Below are positions 54,566-62,021 of a stretch of DNA of 64,000 nt, piece after piece. The notes under the pieces were generated by a model that saw nothing but the letters and a program-made list of their open reading frames with translations, was not told where the DNA came from and made no database searches. The stretch covers positions 67,924 to 131,923 of the forward strand of contig JAFAEM010000032.1 in assembly GCA_023424015.1 (NCBI GenBank). Reading direction: 5' to 3'. This DNA is from Bacteroidota bacterium. Its GTDB lineage: Bacteria > Bacteroidota > Bacteroidia > Chitinophagales > Chitinophagaceae. Position 1 is the first letter of the stretch, and each line of letters starts with the position of its first letter. The position numbers and the translations under genes are program-made.

Positions 54566-54665
54566 TTTCTGTAACTACGATAAATATTGTGCATGCCCGA
54601 ACCGGCCTTTTCAAACATTGGGTCACGCCCACTGAAGCAAAACCGTTGCCAGCTGCATGTATGTT

Positions 54666-55073
54666 TTATGTACCTGGCTTCTTCAGCGTCACCGGAGTAC
54701 CAATTCGCAATGTATTGTGCACTTCAGCGACCCGGTCAACATAGAGAATTAAATCATTAATTTCTTCTTCTGTTGCATCGCAGTCTACCTTCGCTTCATA
54801 TTCAATATTAAATCCCGGCTTGCCTTCTTCTCCAAACTCTCCTGAAACAAAGACCTCCACAGCTCTGATTTGCATTTGTCTCTTTGAAGCTTCACGATAA
54901 ATGTCATTACAAAAACAGGTTGCAAGGGCCAGAAACAATAGCTCTCCTCCATTAATTGAAGAGCCATTCCCTTCGGGCTTGGGGGGAATTAATAATTGTT
55001 TTGTCGCATTGATAGTTCTAACCTTAACCTCGTTTTGACTACCGGTATTCAGAATGGAGGCAGAAATTTGCAT
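54666..55073 (-). CDS. OsmC-family protein
   Basis: A 135-residue OsmC/Ohr-fold protein: PKPEGNGSSINGGELLFLALATCFCNDIYREA contains the conserved Cys region (about 56-60). The second redox Cys of true peroxidases is not obvious, so peroxidase activity is uncertain. Cytoplasmic, single gene. Confidence 0.85.
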   Translation of the reverse strand: MQISASILNTGSQNEVKVRTINATKQLLIPPKPEGNGSSINGGELLFLALATCFCNDIYREASKRQMQIRAVEVFVSGEFGEEGKPGFNIEYEAKVDCDATEEEINDLILYVDRVAEVHNTLRIGTPVTLKKPGT

Positions 55074-55176
55074 ATACGTTTTATATTGAGTGCTGTGTCA
55101 TCTTTTGTTCAATGCCTTGCAAGGGTGTGGTTCCCGGCGATGGTGAACCTCCCGCTTTGCCCGGGCAGGTTTCAGG

Positions 55177-55225
55177 CCTGCCGGTCCTGTGCCGGAGTAA
55201 AGATATTAAGCAGAGGTTATATTCC
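55177..55225 (+). repeat. Intergenic element copy 1 (GC hairpin plus conserved tail)
   Basis: A GC-rich palindrome (GGCAGG at 55164-55169 and CCTGCC at 55177-55182) followed by CCGGAGTAAAGATATTAAGC...GGTTATATTCC (55192-55225). The 34-nt tail is about 80 percent identical to 57666-57699. The rest of the spacer 55074-55482 shows no gene. Confidence 0.55.
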
Positions 55226-55482
55226 CACATTTAACAATCATTCTTCAGCCGGTCGGAAGCTGACAATATAGCTACCGTAGAGGTATAAAGAAATTGAGCA
55301 ATTATTATAAACCGTCTTTATCGGGTTTGTCGATACTCGTAAGACGAAAATGTGGAGAGGTATTTTGCAGTAATAATAATATTTTAATCGAGTTTTTGCA
55401 AGGCGCACAACGGAGAACAGTTTGTGATGGAAGTGTAATTTTGTTCAGTCTTGCTGTGGGACTATAGTGACGGTTTATGCGT

Positions 55483-56214
55483 TTACTTTTTTGTAGTCAT
55501 GTGTTGTTCCCAGACTAACTTACCCTGGTTGTCAAAATATTTAATCCCGGTAAACTCATCTTTATTTTGGAACCATTCACCGTCCTTCTTTGACATGCCA
55601 ATCATAAGCCTCCCATTTGCGCCGCCTATCACTAACCCTTTTGTTCCGTCTTCAAGCGCGATAATATGAACGGCTTCTCCATTTGCATCATCTACACCAA
55701 TTACAGACCTTGCCTTGCCGTCACTTCCAGTATTCGCGCCGGCTCCGCCAAGTTCCCACCCTTCCTTATCATTCCATATAATACCTGAACTCTCAAACAT
55801 GCGTTTGCCGCTATTCGGGTCGGCCAGTTTATCCCCCACCAAAACCCTGTCAAACCCGTTCTCATTCATAATCACAATTCCATCAACACCATGATAGTAA
55901 TCATTGTACCACTTCATGAACTGATCGGCATCTGAACCATAATTTTTTGACCAGTATTTACGTACCAGGGATGTATCGGTTCTTACCCGATTCCCGGAGT
56001 AAGGAATTGGCGCACCAAGCAAGATCCTGTCTTTCCCCTTTTCATCTTCTATTACTATCCCTTTAACTCTTATAATATCGAATTTTTTGGACTTCGTAAA
56101 TCCGAATCCAAGAAGGCAAACAGTCAATAATAACGCAGCTCCAAAAGTTATAAACCTTAACCGGGTGTATTTCTTTTCAAGTGCAATTAGTCGAGTCAAT
56201 AGTTCCTTTTCCAA
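55483..56214 (-). CDS. Hypothetical membrane-anchored repeat protein
   Basis: A 243-residue protein with one N-terminal helix (19-40) and an outer part built of short repeats with the pattern G-I/V-x-I-D/N-E-x-G-x-D/E-R-x-L-x-G (VIEDEKGKDRILLG, VIMNENGFDRVLVG, VIGVDDANGEAVHI). No family recognised. The start codon is TTG; no ATG is nearby. Confidence 0.65.
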   Translation of the reverse strand: MEKELLTRLIALEKKYTRLRFITFGAALLLTVCLLGFGFTKSKKFDIIRVKGIVIEDEKGKDRILLGAPIPYSGNRVRTDTSLVRKYWSKNYGSDADQFMKWYNDYYHGVDGIVIMNENGFDRVLVGDKLADPNSGKRMFESSGIIWNDKEGWELGGAGANTGSDGKARSVIGVDDANGEAVHIIALEDGTKGLVIGGANGRLMIGMSKKDGEWFQNKDEFTGIKYFDNQGKLVWEQHMTTKK

Positions 56215-56345
56215 ATTATTGTTTTTAATGTTTTACGATATTAATTGAGGCTTGGAAGTCAGCATCGAATTAAAAATTTCCACTACGCCCATAGCCGGTG
56301 AAATGTTTGTTCCTTATAGCTTTCGGGACCGTGTTAATTTAGCTG

Positions 56346-56366
56346 AACTAATATACGAAAGTTGAC
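56346..56366 (+). repeat. Second exact copy of the 21-mer
   Basis: AACTAATATACGAAAGTTGAC, identical to 52559-52579, again in a spacer and preceded by AGCTG. The spacer 56215-56505 has no other feature. Confidence 0.6.
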
Positions 56367-56505
56367 CAGGTAGCTACCGTATTTACTATCGACCAGGATA
56401 TACTCTGAGGCCGCTGTTGAGACAAACTTTTGTCTTAACGTGGTAGTTATTGAATAGCGTTGAATGGGTGTTTGACCGGGCATAGTATTTGTTATTTGTT
56501 ATAAA

Positions 56506-56919
56506 ATGTCGTTATGGATAACAAATCCCGGTAAAGATAGGGTTAGAGAAGCCACATCTCATAACATCAATCAAAAAATTGACAGCGAAATTACCCAAAG
56601 TGTAGTCTATTTTTCGTCTCAAAATGCTGAAAGTATCAGATCAAGAATAAAGCAATTGGAGAATGAGTGGGATATCGAAAGGACATTGGAGTTAAACGCT
56701 TCGCTAATTGCTTTGGGTGGAATAGTGCTTGCTGCTACAGGAGATAAAAAATGATTAGCATTACCCGCGATTGTAACTGCGTTTTTAGCTCAACATGCGA
56801 TACAGGGTTGGTGTCCTCCAATTCCATTATTTCGCAGGTTTGGAGTCCGTACTCAAAAAGAAATTGAGACGGAACGACATGCTTTAGTTGATATTTTAGA
56901 AAAAAGGGATCCTTCATGA
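56506..56919 (+). pseudogene. DUF2892-like membrane protein gene broken by in-frame TGA
   Basis: The frame reads 82 codons to a TGA at 56752-56754 and then continues, in the same frame, for 54 more codons to a TGA at 56917-56919. The first part (MSLWITNPGKDRVREAT ... WDIERTLELNAS) and the second (LALPAIVTAFLAQHAIQGWCPP, then FGVRTQKEIETERHAL) look like one small membrane protein, with the stop in place of a Trp codon expected after DKK. A single TGG to TGA change explains this. It is on the plus strand among minus-strand genes. Confidence 0.82.
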
Positions 56920-57043
56920 CGTTAATGATTTAATGCTTCAGCCAGGTTAGCTGATCCGAATGTTTTATCCCTTTCTCTTCGGTGGAATATCAATCTGCTG
57001 GCAGGACATTGTCGTAAATACCAAAAAAAACGTAGAATTTCAT

Positions 57044-57526
57044 TCACAAACATAATTTTTCAATTTCATCTTTGATGTTTGGGAATGATTTTATCAACTC
57101 ATCTTTATCGCCTAATTCGAAATCGTCGAATTCAAAACCAGGGGCGACAATGCAACTGACAAGTGTAAAACCTTTTTCGCCTATAATACGTGCTGCAAAC
57201 CAAATATTCGCTGCTATGGTGATCTGTGGTTCTTCGTTCAGGTCCAGCCTGTTTCCTAAAACTTTCGTTTCAATTTTTCCCTCATTGGTTATCATTAGTA
57301 CTTCCAATGGCTGGCCCTGGTGAAACAACCAGATTTCGTCAGAACCTATTTTATGAAAATGTGATTTATCAGTGTCTTTAAGCAAATAATAAATAGCAGT
57401 GCCTGTAGTTCTAACCTTGCCGTTGTCAAGCGTAATTGATTTTTCAGCCCTGTAAGTTTCCCTGTAAAAGCCACCTTCGGGATGGCTGGTCAGATTGAGT
57501 TTTTCAACTATTGTTTCTGCTGTCAT
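57044..57526 (-). CDS. Cupin_5 / DUF985 family protein
   Basis: A 160-residue cytoplasmic cupin: N-terminal LTSHPEGGFYRETYRAE is the DUF985 hallmark, with SHFHKIGSDEIWLFHQG as the metal region and LVSCIVAPGFEFDDFELG near the C-terminus. Distantly related to YML079-type proteins; activity unknown. Confidence 0.9.
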   Translation of the reverse strand: MTAETIVEKLNLTSHPEGGFYRETYRAEKSITLDNGKVRTTGTAIYYLLKDTDKSHFHKIGSDEIWLFHQGQPLEVLMITNEGKIETKVLGNRLDLNEEPQITIAANIWFAARIIGEKGFTLVSCIVAPGFEFDDFELGDKDELIKSFPNIKDEIEKLCL

Positions 57527-57649
57527 TCTATTTAAAGGTGTAAGGTTGCTGTTTTGTTTTAGTCTGGCCGCTAAGGTCCGGAGCTGGTGACGTGCCGGTT
57601 CCCGATAGAGATGGGGACCGAGTTGTAGTCGCCGGACCCGCTGTGGGGT

Positions 57650-57699
57650 CTGCCCCGGCCTTGCGCCGGGGTAAAGATAGAAGGCTGAGGTTGTATTCC
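57650..57699 (+). repeat. Intergenic element copy 2 (GC hairpin plus conserved tail)
   Basis: A perfect 7-bp hairpin CCCCGGC / GCCGGGG (57653-57671) runs into GTAAAGATAGAAGGC...GGTTGTATTCC. The tail matches 55192-55225 at about 28 of 34 positions. The rest of the spacer 57527-57811 has no gene, but near 57769 there is a GTTATGCGCC motif like that at 58987. Confidence 0.55.
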
Positions 57700-57811
57700 A
57701 AAGAACAAGTAACCGGGTAGGGTTTATTGACGGGCATTTATTCTGAAGCGGGCATTGCCAAACACTCTGTTATGCGCCGCCGATCGAATCTGATAATACG
57801 ATGAGGAATGA

Positions 57812-58777
57812 TTATTTTTCATTGAGAAATTGATTGACCGCTTCAAAGAATCGGTCTGGAACCTCCAGGTAAGGAAAATGTCCTACGCCATCAAGAAGAA
57901 GTAGCTGACCATGCTGCAATACAGAGGCCCAGGATTTGGCACCATCTAAGGGCAATGGGTCCAATGTTCCATGGATTATAAGAGCGGGCACCTTTACCTG
58001 GCTCAGCGATGACCGCCAATCCCATTGTCCAAGGGAAGCCATTGTGTACTTATCAACGCTTACCATTTTGTTGCGACGGGATTCCAGCGTGCCGGCGCAA
58101 AAGTCTCCCTTGCTTGGATTCGCTGTGCTATAATTTCCATAGAAAGGTTGGAACCATAAAGTGTAATAGGCGGAGCATACTTCTGAGTTCCCGGGATCGG
58201 CGAGCCGTGCTGCACGTAATTCTCGCATACGCCTTATTGTGCTACTGTCTCGTTTTAATTCCATTTGCTTAAATGCTTCAGTAAGCTGAAATTCCTGGAG
58301 CGGCAAGCCACCGACGATGATCATCCGTCCCAGGTGTTCGGGATAGCTCATTGCATAACGCGCCACTACTGCGGCGCCCCAGGAGTGACCAAACAACGTG
58401 AGTCGCCCGATACTAAAGTGTTTGCGAATGGCCTCTACATCTTCGACAAAACGTTGGGCATCGAGCGACAATGAATCGCTAACAAGGGTTGACTGTCCTG
58501 TGCCACGTTGATCGTAGAAAATGAGCGTATGATGTGCGCCGAGCGGTGCAAGATCCTCAAGAAAATAATCCATTGTGAACCCGGGCCCGCCATGGATCAT
58601 TACGAGGGTATCCGGACCAGAACCAATCAGGCGGTAGAATAGTCTGACGCCACTACCTGCGTCGACATGGCCCTCTATTGCATCAGGTATCGTGGAGAGA
58701 GTTTTTTTAGTTGCGATGCATCCGAAATGCACCGAAAGCACACAAAGCAATAACAGTATTGTTAAGTTTTTAAACAT
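57812..58777 (-). CDS. Alpha/beta hydrolase lipoprotein (prolyl iminopeptidase-like)
   Basis: A 321-residue hydrolase with a lipobox (LSVHFGC, Cys20). Motifs: MIHGGPGF (oxyanion), YDQRGTGQS, nucleophile elbow GHSWGAAVV (Ser), ALIIHGTLDPLP (Asp) and GVGHFPYLE (His). This is the S33 peptidase/hydrolase pattern. Envelope-bound by its lipobox; substrate unknown. Confidence 0.9.
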   Translation of the reverse strand: MFKNLTILLLLCVLSVHFGCIATKKTLSTIPDAIEGHVDAGSGVRLFYRLIGSGPDTLVMIHGGPGFTMDYFLEDLAPLGAHHTLIFYDQRGTGQSTLVSDSLSLDAQRFVEDVEAIRKHFSIGRLTLFGHSWGAAVVARYAMSYPEHLGRMIIVGGLPLQEFQLTEAFKQMELKRDSSTIRRMRELRAARLADPGNSEVCSAYYTLWFQPFYGNYSTANPSKGDFCAGTLESRRNKMVSVDKYTMASLGQWDWRSSLSQVKVPALIIHGTLDPLPLDGAKSWASVLQHGQLLLLDGVGHFPYLEVPDRFFEAVNQFLNEK

Positions 58778-58812
58778 CTCAATTCTGTAAGGTTCTTTAC
58801 TTTACAAATGGT

Positions 58813-58993
58813 ACATAACGTTTACGCATTAGCGGTGTGGGTGGCGTTCCATAACTCAATTGCTTATAGCGCTGCTGATAAAGTTACAAAAGTGGAATAT
58901 TTGTACAATTGCATCAGCCAAACCCAAAGTTGATCCCAGTACAAAAGTTGAAAATATTTCCAACGCCCCCATGCCGCCACTGCACTGTTAGGC
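58813..58993 (-). other. attC-like recombination site
   Basis: Read on the minus strand, GCCTAAC (fits RYYYAAC) begins 7 nt after the YoeB stop, then a stem made of GGCGGCATGGGGGCG and CGCCACCCACACCGC arms, and the site ends with CGTTATGT 35 nt before the next ATG. This is the layout of an integron attC of about 180 bp. The last core, GTTATGT, only partly fits GTTRRRY, and no integrase is in the window, so the call is tentative. Confidence 0.45.
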
Positions 58994-59000
58994 GCAGGCT

Positions 59001-59273
59001 TCAATCATAATGAAACCGGCATTGGATGATGAAGCATTTTTGGTCCACTCCTTTTTTGCCTTCAACCTTGTAGACCAGCCTATGCTCACCGGTGATCCGT
59101 CTTGACAAAAATCCCTTTAAATCATGTTTGAGAGGTTCGGGTTTTCCTGTCCCCTGGAAAGGAGTTTTTTTGATTTGGTTTAGTAAGTCTTTTATCTTCT
59201 CCACAATTGAACTATCAGTTTCAATCCAAAATTGAAAGTCTTCCCAGCCATTTTCTGTAAACTCAAAGTTCAT
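59001..59273 (-). CDS. yoeB: Txe/YoeB-family toxin
   Basis: A 90-residue RNase toxin. E46, R65 and H88 match the catalytic E46, R65 and H83 of E. coli YoeB (here in PEPLKHDL, EHRLVYKV and RFHYD). It cuts mRNA at the ribosome when freed from antitoxin. Encoded 8 nt after its antitoxin gene; an attC-like sequence follows its stop. Confidence 0.93.
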   Translation of the reverse strand: MNFEFTENGWEDFQFWIETDSSIVEKIKDLLNQIKKTPFQGTGKPEPLKHDLKGFLSRRITGEHRLVYKVEGKKGVDQKCFIIQCRFHYD

Positions 59274-59281
59274 AGAGAATT

Positions 59282-59530
59282 TTATACCTTGAATTTACGT
59301 GTCTTTCCTTTCTTTAGTTGGTCTATAGATTCATGTAATCGCTGTCTATTCTTTGACGTCGATAGCAAATGCCCAGTTTCGTTAAGGGAGTTATATTCCT
59401 TCATTGATAGAATGACCACGGCTTCGTCTTCGGAAGCTCTGGAGACGACGATCACATCGGAAGATTTAGAAACATCGTCCAAATATTTCTTCATATTGTT
59501 TCTTAATTGGGATACTGAAACTGCCTGCAT
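59282..59530 (-). CDS. yefM: YefM/Phd-type antitoxin
   Basis: An 82-residue antitoxin; start at 59530 (MQAVSVSQLRNNMKKYLDDV) is the family start. Phd/YefM DNA-binding N-terminus, DEAVVILSMKEYNSL in the middle, and a basic toxin-binding tail. It neutralises YoeB and represses the operon; three GTAC sites just upstream are the likely operator. Confidence 0.92.
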   Translation of the reverse strand: MQAVSVSQLRNNMKKYLDDVSKSSDVIVVSRASEDEAVVILSMKEYNSLNETGHLLSTSKNRQRLHESIDQLKKGKTRKFKV

Positions 59531-59543
59531 AGTTGATAAATTA

Positions 59544-59573
59544 TGTACATGTAAAGGTACGTAATTATGTACA
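59544..59573. promoter_or_regulatory. YefM-type operator: three GTAC cores 12 bp apart
   Basis: TGTACA at 59544-59549, GGTACG at 59556-59561 and TGTACA at 59568-59573; their centres are exactly 12 bp apart. E. coli YefM binds TGTACA palindromes with this spacing, and this lies just before the antitoxin ATG. Confidence 0.75.
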
Positions 59574-59714
59574 ATATTCAAAGGCCCATTTTTGACTCTG
59601 CTTGCGTCCAACACTACGATTGCTATATAGTCTAAACCATACAAATTTTTCAAATGTTTAATACTCATTCGAAAAATGCACTTTTCGTATTGTTGGTAGT
59701 CGCACGAAAAAAAT

Positions 59715-59760
59715 TGTGTAGTTAAATAACTACACATATATTTGTAGTCAAATAGCTACA
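59715..59760. promoter_or_regulatory. Two tandem ArsR-type operators
   Basis: First palindrome: perfect 10-bp arms TGTGTAGTTA / TAACTACACA around AA (59715-59736). Second: TGTAG...CTACA at 59743-59760, same spacing, centre 26 bp away. The second ends 2 nt before the ArsR-type ATG, so bound repressor would block its own gene. Confidence 0.82.
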
Positions 59761-59762
59761 TA

Positions 59763-60086
59763 ATGAACCTGCGACGAGATGTTTTCCAGGCTATTGCCGA
59801 TCCCACCCGGCGGGCCATATTGCTGCTGCTGGCTTCGCAGTCGATGACGGCGGGTGCCATCGCTTCTAATTTTGATACGGCGCGACCCACGGTTTCAAAA
59901 CACCTTCAGATCCTGACTGAATGTGAATTGCTGAGGCAGGAACCGAACGGAAGGGAGGTTTATTACCACCTGAATCCGCAAAAGATGAAATCGATCGCGG
60001 AGTTTATTGAGCCTTTCAGGAAGATCTGGGATGACAGGTTCAATAAACTGGAAGCCGTTATGAAAAAATATAAATCAAAAAAATAA
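59763..60086 (+). CDS. ArsR-family transcriptional repressor
   Basis: A 107-residue winged-helix regulator: FQAIADPTRRAILLLLASQ, NFDTARPTVSKHLQILTECELL (HTH) and GREVYYHLNPQKM (wing). No metal-binding Cys set is seen, as in the ArsR members that pair with SRPBCC proteins. First gene of a three-gene operon. Confidence 0.93.
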   Translation: MNLRRDVFQAIADPTRRAILLLLASQSMTAGAIASNFDTARPTVSKHLQILTECELLRQEPNGREVYYHLNPQKMKSIAEFIEPFRKIWDDRFNKLEAVMKKYKSKK

Positions 60087-60090
60087 ACGC

Positions 60091-60570
60091 ATGGACTTAA
60101 AAACAAAAGTCGGGGCCGGAGAAGGCAGCCAGGATATAATGATCACGCGGGAGTTTGATCTGCCGGTAGACCTGCTTTTCCGGGCGCATGTGGAGCCCGG
60201 GCTTTTTGAACAATGGATGTCGCACGAGTATGGGATTGTAAGAGTGTTGAGGTACGAGGGCCGGAAATTCGGGGGCTGGCAGTTTACAACTTCGAGTCCG
60301 GAGGGCGTAGTGTTGTTTGGGGCAAGTGGGGTGATTCATGAGTTTAGTCCTAACCAGCGGATCGTCCGCACTTTTGAAATGGATGACCCGGCGTTTGATG
60401 CGCAGCTGGAGTTCCTGGAGTTTAAAGACCTGGGCGAGCGAAGCCGGCTTGAGATGCAGATAGTGTATCGTTCGACCGAGGCAAGGGATCGGATGCTGAA
60501 GCTCCCATTTGCACAGGGACTGAGCATGGCGCACGACCGGCTGCAGGAAATCATCGCTCAACCAAAATAA
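60091..60570 (+). CDS. SRPBCC / AHSA1-domain protein
   Basis: A 159-residue START-like (AHSA1) protein: ITREFDLPVDLLFRAHVEPGLFEQW at the N-terminus, FGASGVIHEFSPNQRIVRTFE mid and QGLSMAHDRLQEII near the end. Likely binds a hydrophobic ligand. Lies 4 nt after ArsR, an arrangement found in many bacteria. Confidence 0.9.
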   Translation: MDLKTKVGAGEGSQDIMITREFDLPVDLLFRAHVEPGLFEQWMSHEYGIVRVLRYEGRKFGGWQFTTSSPEGVVLFGASGVIHEFSPNQRIVRTFEMDDPAFDAQLEFLEFKDLGERSRLEMQIVYRSTEARDRMLKLPFAQGLSMAHDRLQEIIAQPK

Positions 60571-60574
60571 TCAT

Positions 60575-60964
60575 ATGACCAAAGGGAAAAAGATAATCTA
60601 CTGGGTTTCCACAGGCTGGCTTGCACTGGGAATGTTATCGACAGGAATCGTGCAGCTTCTCAGGGTGAAGGGGGAGGCAGAATTTATCCTGGAACTGGGT
60701 TACCCGGCCTATTTGCTCGTGATCCTTGGTGCCTGGAAGATACTGGGTGTCGCCGTCGTGCTGGCTCCTAAAATTCCGCTGCTAAAGGAATGGGCTTATG
60801 CGGGGTTTTTCTTTACCATGTCGGGTGCAATATTTTCACATATCGCGGCAGGAAATGAGATAAAAGAAATGTTCGGTCCATTACTGTTACTGGTATTGAC
60901 AATAGTCTCCTGGTATTTCAGGCCGGCACAACGTAAGATCATGCCGGCAGGAGCGCAGGGATAA
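60575..60964 (+). CDS. DoxX-like membrane protein
   Basis: A 129-residue protein with four helices of the DoxX-like family (YWVSTGWLALGMLSTGIVQL, LGAWKILGVAVVLAPKIPLLKEWAYAGFFF). Third gene of the ArsR-SRPBCC-DoxX operon; function unknown. A weak CCCG/CGGG hairpin lies at about 60992-61004. Confidence 0.88.
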   Translation: MTKGKKIIYWVSTGWLALGMLSTGIVQLLRVKGEAEFILELGYPAYLLVILGAWKILGVAVVLAPKIPLLKEWAYAGFFFTMSGAIFSHIAAGNEIKEMFGPLLLLVLTIVSWYFRPAQRKIMPAGAQG

Positions 60965-61071
60965 AAGTTGGTATTGCAGATCTTTACTAACTTTCCCGTG
61001 GTGCGGGTTTCTATTTAACCACAGCGGACACAGAGGTCACGGCGGGTTACGCAGTGCAAAAGTAAATTGTC

Positions 61072-61372
61072 CTAATCCGTGAAATCCGTATAATCGGTGG
61101 CTAACCTAATCCGTGAAATCGGTGTAATCTGTGGCTAATTAAAAAGAACAGATTCGTGTAATTCGTGCCATTCGTGGCTAACCTAATCCGTGAAATCTGT
61201 GAAATCGGTGGCCACATTCGTGTGATTCGTGCCATTCGTGGCTAACCTAATCCGTGAAATCTGTGAAATCTGTGGCTACATTCGTGTGATTCGTGCCATT
61301 CGTGGCTAACCTAATCCGTGAAATCTGTGTAATCTGTGGCCACATTCGTGTAATTCGTGCCATTCGTGGCTA
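61072..61372 (+). repeat. 64-bp tandem array built from 9-bp subunits
   Basis: Units of a 34-bp part (CTAACCTAATCCGTGAAATC...) and a 30-bp part (CCACATTCGTGTGATTCGTG...) repeat with a 64-bp period at 61178, 61242 and 61306, with degenerate copies before. Inside each part ATCCGTGnn or ATTCGTGnn recurs every 9 bp. The array ends 11 bp before the DUF4256 ATG, so it is the leader of that gene. The rest of the stretch 60965-61071 shows nothing. Confidence 0.9.
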
Positions 61373-61383
61373 AAAAATATATT

Positions 61384-61944
61384 ATGGGTAAAAAGAAATT
61401 ATCAGCGGCGCAAAGCGCGGAATTGTTAAAGGTGTTGAAAGCGAGGTTTGAAAAGAATATGGGACGCCACAAAGGCCTTGAATGGAGCAAAGTACAGGCA
61501 AAGCTGGAAGCCAAACCAGAAAAACTCTGGTCGCTCGATGATATGGAACAAACAGGCGGCGAGCCGGATGTGGTGGGCTACGATAAGAAAACAAATGAAT
61601 TCATTTTCTTCGACTGCGCAGCAGAAAGTCCAAAAGGACGCCGCAGCATTTGTTTTGATCCCCAGGCCCTGGCATCGCGCAAAGAACATAAACCCGGTGG
61701 CAGCGCCATAGGTATGGCCGATGAAATGGGCATCGAATTACTCTCTGAAGAAGAGTACCGCGAGCTGCAAAAGCTGGGCAAGTTTGACCTGAAAACTTCC
61801 AGCTGGGTACAGACACCTCCAGCTATTCGCAAACTCGGTGGCGCCCTGTTTTGCGACCGCCGTTACGATACCGTATTCGTATACCACAACGGCGCGGAAT
61901 CCTACTATGCTGCCCGTGGTTTTCGGGGTTCGTTGCGGGTCTGA
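61384..61944 (+). CDS. DUF4256 family protein
   Basis: A 186-residue cytoplasmic protein with the DUF4256 pattern (FEKNMGRHKGLEWSKVQAKLEA, SLDDMEQTGGEPDVVGYD, AAESPKGRRSICFDPQALASRK). Start at 61384 is the normal family start; the frame upstream is repeat DNA. Function unknown. Confidence 0.9.
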   Translation: MGKKKLSAAQSAELLKVLKARFEKNMGRHKGLEWSKVQAKLEAKPEKLWSLDDMEQTGGEPDVVGYDKKTNEFIFFDCAAESPKGRRSICFDPQALASRKEHKPGGSAIGMADEMGIELLSEEEYRELQKLGKFDLKTSSWVQTPPAIRKLGGALFCDRRYDTVFVYHNGAESYYAARGFRGSLRV

Positions 61945-61984
61945 ATCCCGCAGACTTCATAGCGGTAGGCTCATGGCTTTCCCT

Positions 61985-61992
61985 TACCTTTG
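61985..61992 (+). promoter_or_regulatory. -7 element TACCTTTG of lepA
   Basis: A full TAnnTTTG match lying 29 bp before the lepA ATG and just after the DUF4256 stop. No clear TTG at -33, but the spacing to the gene fits. Confidence 0.6.
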
Positions 61993-62021
61993 CACGTCTC
62001 GAAAACCGAGGGAAATCGTAC

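Noticed and set aside
47100..59700. Insertion sequence or prophage as cause of the accessory stretch
   Set aside because: No transposase, integrase or phage gene was found and no terminal repeats with target duplication were seen.
60097..60561. Minus-strand ORF of 154 codons
   Set aside because: Antisense to the SRPBCC gene, no recognisable domain, and would break the ArsR-SRPBCC-DoxX operon.
61072..61372. CRISPR array
   Set aside because: Units are directly joined without unique spacers and the core period is 9 bp; no cas gene is present.
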